The notes below the pieces were generated by a model. That model had not been told where the DNA came from and did no database searches. It saw only the letters and a list, made by a program, of their open reading frames with translations. A program made the translations under genes and the position numbers. Positions 6,998 to 8,203 of a stretch of 8,203 bases of DNA are shown in pieces (position 1 is the stretch's first letter; every line of letters starts with the position of its first letter). The DNA is taken from the NCBI GenBank assembly GCA_012270355.1, contig JAAXIL010000107.1:1-8203 (forward strand), in the 5' to 3' direction. The DNA is from Psychrobacter sp. GTDB lineage: Bacteria > Pseudomonadota > Gammaproteobacteria > Pseudomonadales > Moraxellaceae.

Positions 6998-8092
6998 TCA
7001 ATCCAACTCCCCACTCACACTTGCCATTAAATCGGCTTGGTGTTCACGTTGCAACGCATCCAACAGTTCGTCCATGTCACCTTCCATAATGGCATCGAGT
7101 TTATAAAGCGTTAGATTAATGCGATGATCCGTCATGCGACCTTGCGGAAAGTTATAGGTGCGGATTCGCTCCGAGCGGTCGCCACTGCCCACCAAATTGC
7201 GACGCATGTCACTTGCCGCATCGACCTGCTCTTGAACTTTGGCTTGTTGAATGCGTGAGATAAGCATTTGCATGGCTTTGGCACGGTTTTTATGCTGACT
7301 TCGTTCTTGTTGACACTCTGCCACCACCCCTGTTGGAATGTGCGTCAAACGGACGGCAGAATCCGTCGTATTAACGTGCTGACCCCCTGCCCCACTGGCG
7401 CGGTAGGTATCCATTTTAAGGTCGGCGGGGTTCAGCTCTACCGTGTCGTCAATCTCGACCTCAGGCATGACCGCTACCGTACACGCTGAGGTATGCACCC
7501 GCCCTTGCGATTCGGTTTCGGGGACACGTTGCACCCGATGAGCACCCGATTCAAACTTTAAGCGTCCATACACGCCCGTGCCCGACACCCGAGTGATGAT
7601 TTCTTTATATCCGCCGTGCTCGCCCTCGTTGGCGGACAGCACTTCAACCGTCCAACCTTGCGAAGACGCATAACGTTCATACATACGAAACAAATCGCCA
7701 GAAAAAATTGCCGCTTCGTCACCACCCGTGCCTGCTCGGATTTCTAAAAATGCGGGCACTTTATCATTGGGGTCTTTGGGCAACATCATGACATTGAGTT
7801 CATCTTCCATCTTCTCAATGTCAGTCGTGGCGGTGTCGATTTCCTCTTGCATCATTGCCTTCATGTCGGGGTCTTGAGCGTCCTCAATCATTACCTCGGC
7901 ATCGGCTTTGTCGATCTCGGCTTGCAAATAGCGTTGCCATAAAGCGGTAATGTCGCCAAGTTCGCCATACTCTATCGACAATTCCCGAAATTTGTCATTG
8001 TCACTAATCACATCGGGATCAGAGAGCAAGTGGGTGACCTCTTCATGGCGGTCAACCATTTGGTCTAGGCGTTCTCGCAGGGACTGTTTCAT
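6998..8092 (-). CDS. prfA: Peptide chain release factor 1 (RF1)
   Basis: RF1 reads UAA and UAG in the ribosomal A site and triggers hydrolysis of peptidyl-tRNA. The 364-residue length is typical (E. coli 360). Domain 1 is the helical N-terminus (about 1-105) and contacts the methyltransferase Prm[16 protein letters not shown] (116-130) opens the core. The codon-recognition tripeptide PxT is PET (191-193) within [16 protein letters not shown], diagnostic of RF1 rather than RF2, which has SPF. The catalytic GGQ is at 236-238 in SGAGGQHVN; Gln238 is the expected PrmC methylation site. The ATG at 8092 matches the family start ([10 protein letters not shown]) but has no clear Shine-Dalgarno, only an A/T-rich leader. 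The stop is TGA, which is read by RF2 and so does not depend on RF1 itself. No terminator is obvious downstream. Confidence 0.98.
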   Translation of the reverse strand: MKQSLRERLDQMVDRHEEVTHLLSDPDVISDNDKFRELSIEYGELGDITALWQRYLQAEIDKADAEVMIEDAQDPDMKAMMQEEIDTATTDIEKMEDELNVMMLPKDPNDKVPAFLEIRAGTGGDEAAIFSGDLFRMYERYASSQGWTVEVLSANEGEHGGYKEIITRVSGTGVYGRLKFESGAHRVQRVPETESQGRVHTSACTVAVMPEVEIDDTVELNPADLKMDTYRASGAGGQHVNTTDSAVRLTHIPTGVVAECQQERSQHKNRAKAMQMLISRIQQAKVQEQVDAASDMRRNLVGSGDRSERIRTYNFPQGRMTDHRINLTLYKLDAIMEGDMDELLDALQREHQADLMASVSGELD

Positions 8093-8163
8093 AAAATTTT
8101 CGGGTTCAACATAAAGTAAAAATTAAGCGATGAATTATAACAGATTAACATTCTTAATTTGAG

Positions 8164-8203
8164 TTACACCTTCCGCACCAACACCGACCCAATCGAATAA
8201 CCA
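8164..8203 (-). CDS. C-terminal end of an unidentified gene (frame uncertain)
   Basis: Base composition changes sharply near 8166: the bases from there to the window edge are much richer in G and C than the AT-rich 8093-8163 leader of prfA. This suggests a coding end there. On the minus strand one frame gives 12 codons, GYSIGSVLVRKV, then TAA (8166-8164), ending exactly at the composition change. A second frame, also open to the edge, gives 22 codons (WLFDWVGVGAEG...) and stops at TAA 8137-8135. I prefer the first because of the composition boundary. Too little is visible to name a family. Confidence 0.3.
   Translation of the reverse strand, partial: GYSIGSVLVRKV

Noticed and set aside
1..8203. 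Search for transposons, CRISPR arrays, tRNA genes, prophage or defence genes
   Set aside because: None is visible; apart from the short gaps described, the window is filled by colinear housekeeping genes, one regulator and one unknown protein.

Overview
The window is a chromosomal housekeeping segment of a gammaproteobacterium. The protein style of RuvB, DnaX, LysS and RF1, the moderately AT-leaning codon use and the very AT-rich gaps suggest Moraxellaceae (Moraxella / Psychrobacter / Acinetobacter-like). That placement is an inference, made without any database search. All supported genes lie on the minus strand, so in transcription order the window reads from high to low coordinates.

In transcription order: a short C-terminal fragment of an unidentified gene enters at the right edge (about 8164-8203, frame uncertain). 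Next comes prfA (release factor 1, 6998-8092). A 289-base gap follows, holding a possible 50-codon small ORF (6813-6965). Then come lysS (lysyl-tRNA synthetase, 5170-6708), an unrecognised 512-residue protein (3613-5151) and dnaX (DNA polymerase III tau/gamma, 1832-3529). A LysR-family regulator (813-1715) and the N-terminal three quarters of ruvB (Holliday-junction helicase, 1-757, running off the left edge) finish the window. lysS and the unknown gene are close enough (18 bases) to be co-transcribed, and dnaX may belong to the same unit. The lysR gene has its own strong -10 box set in an inverted repeat.

Functionally the genes serve translation (prfA, lysS), replication (dnaX) and recombination/repair (ruvB), with one regulator and one unknown protein among them. 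There are no rRNA or tRNA genes, transposases, CRISPR arrays or prophage genes.

The most notable signal is inside dnaX. A run of nine A residues in the mRNA sits just after the clamp-loader (domain III) region. Both alternative reading frames hit a stop within 6-7 codons of it. This is the layout expected if a short gamma subunit is made by slippage, as known for Thermus thermophilus dnaX. It is followed by a perfect four-copy 12-bp in-frame tandem repeat encoding Glu-Pro-Ile-Ala units.
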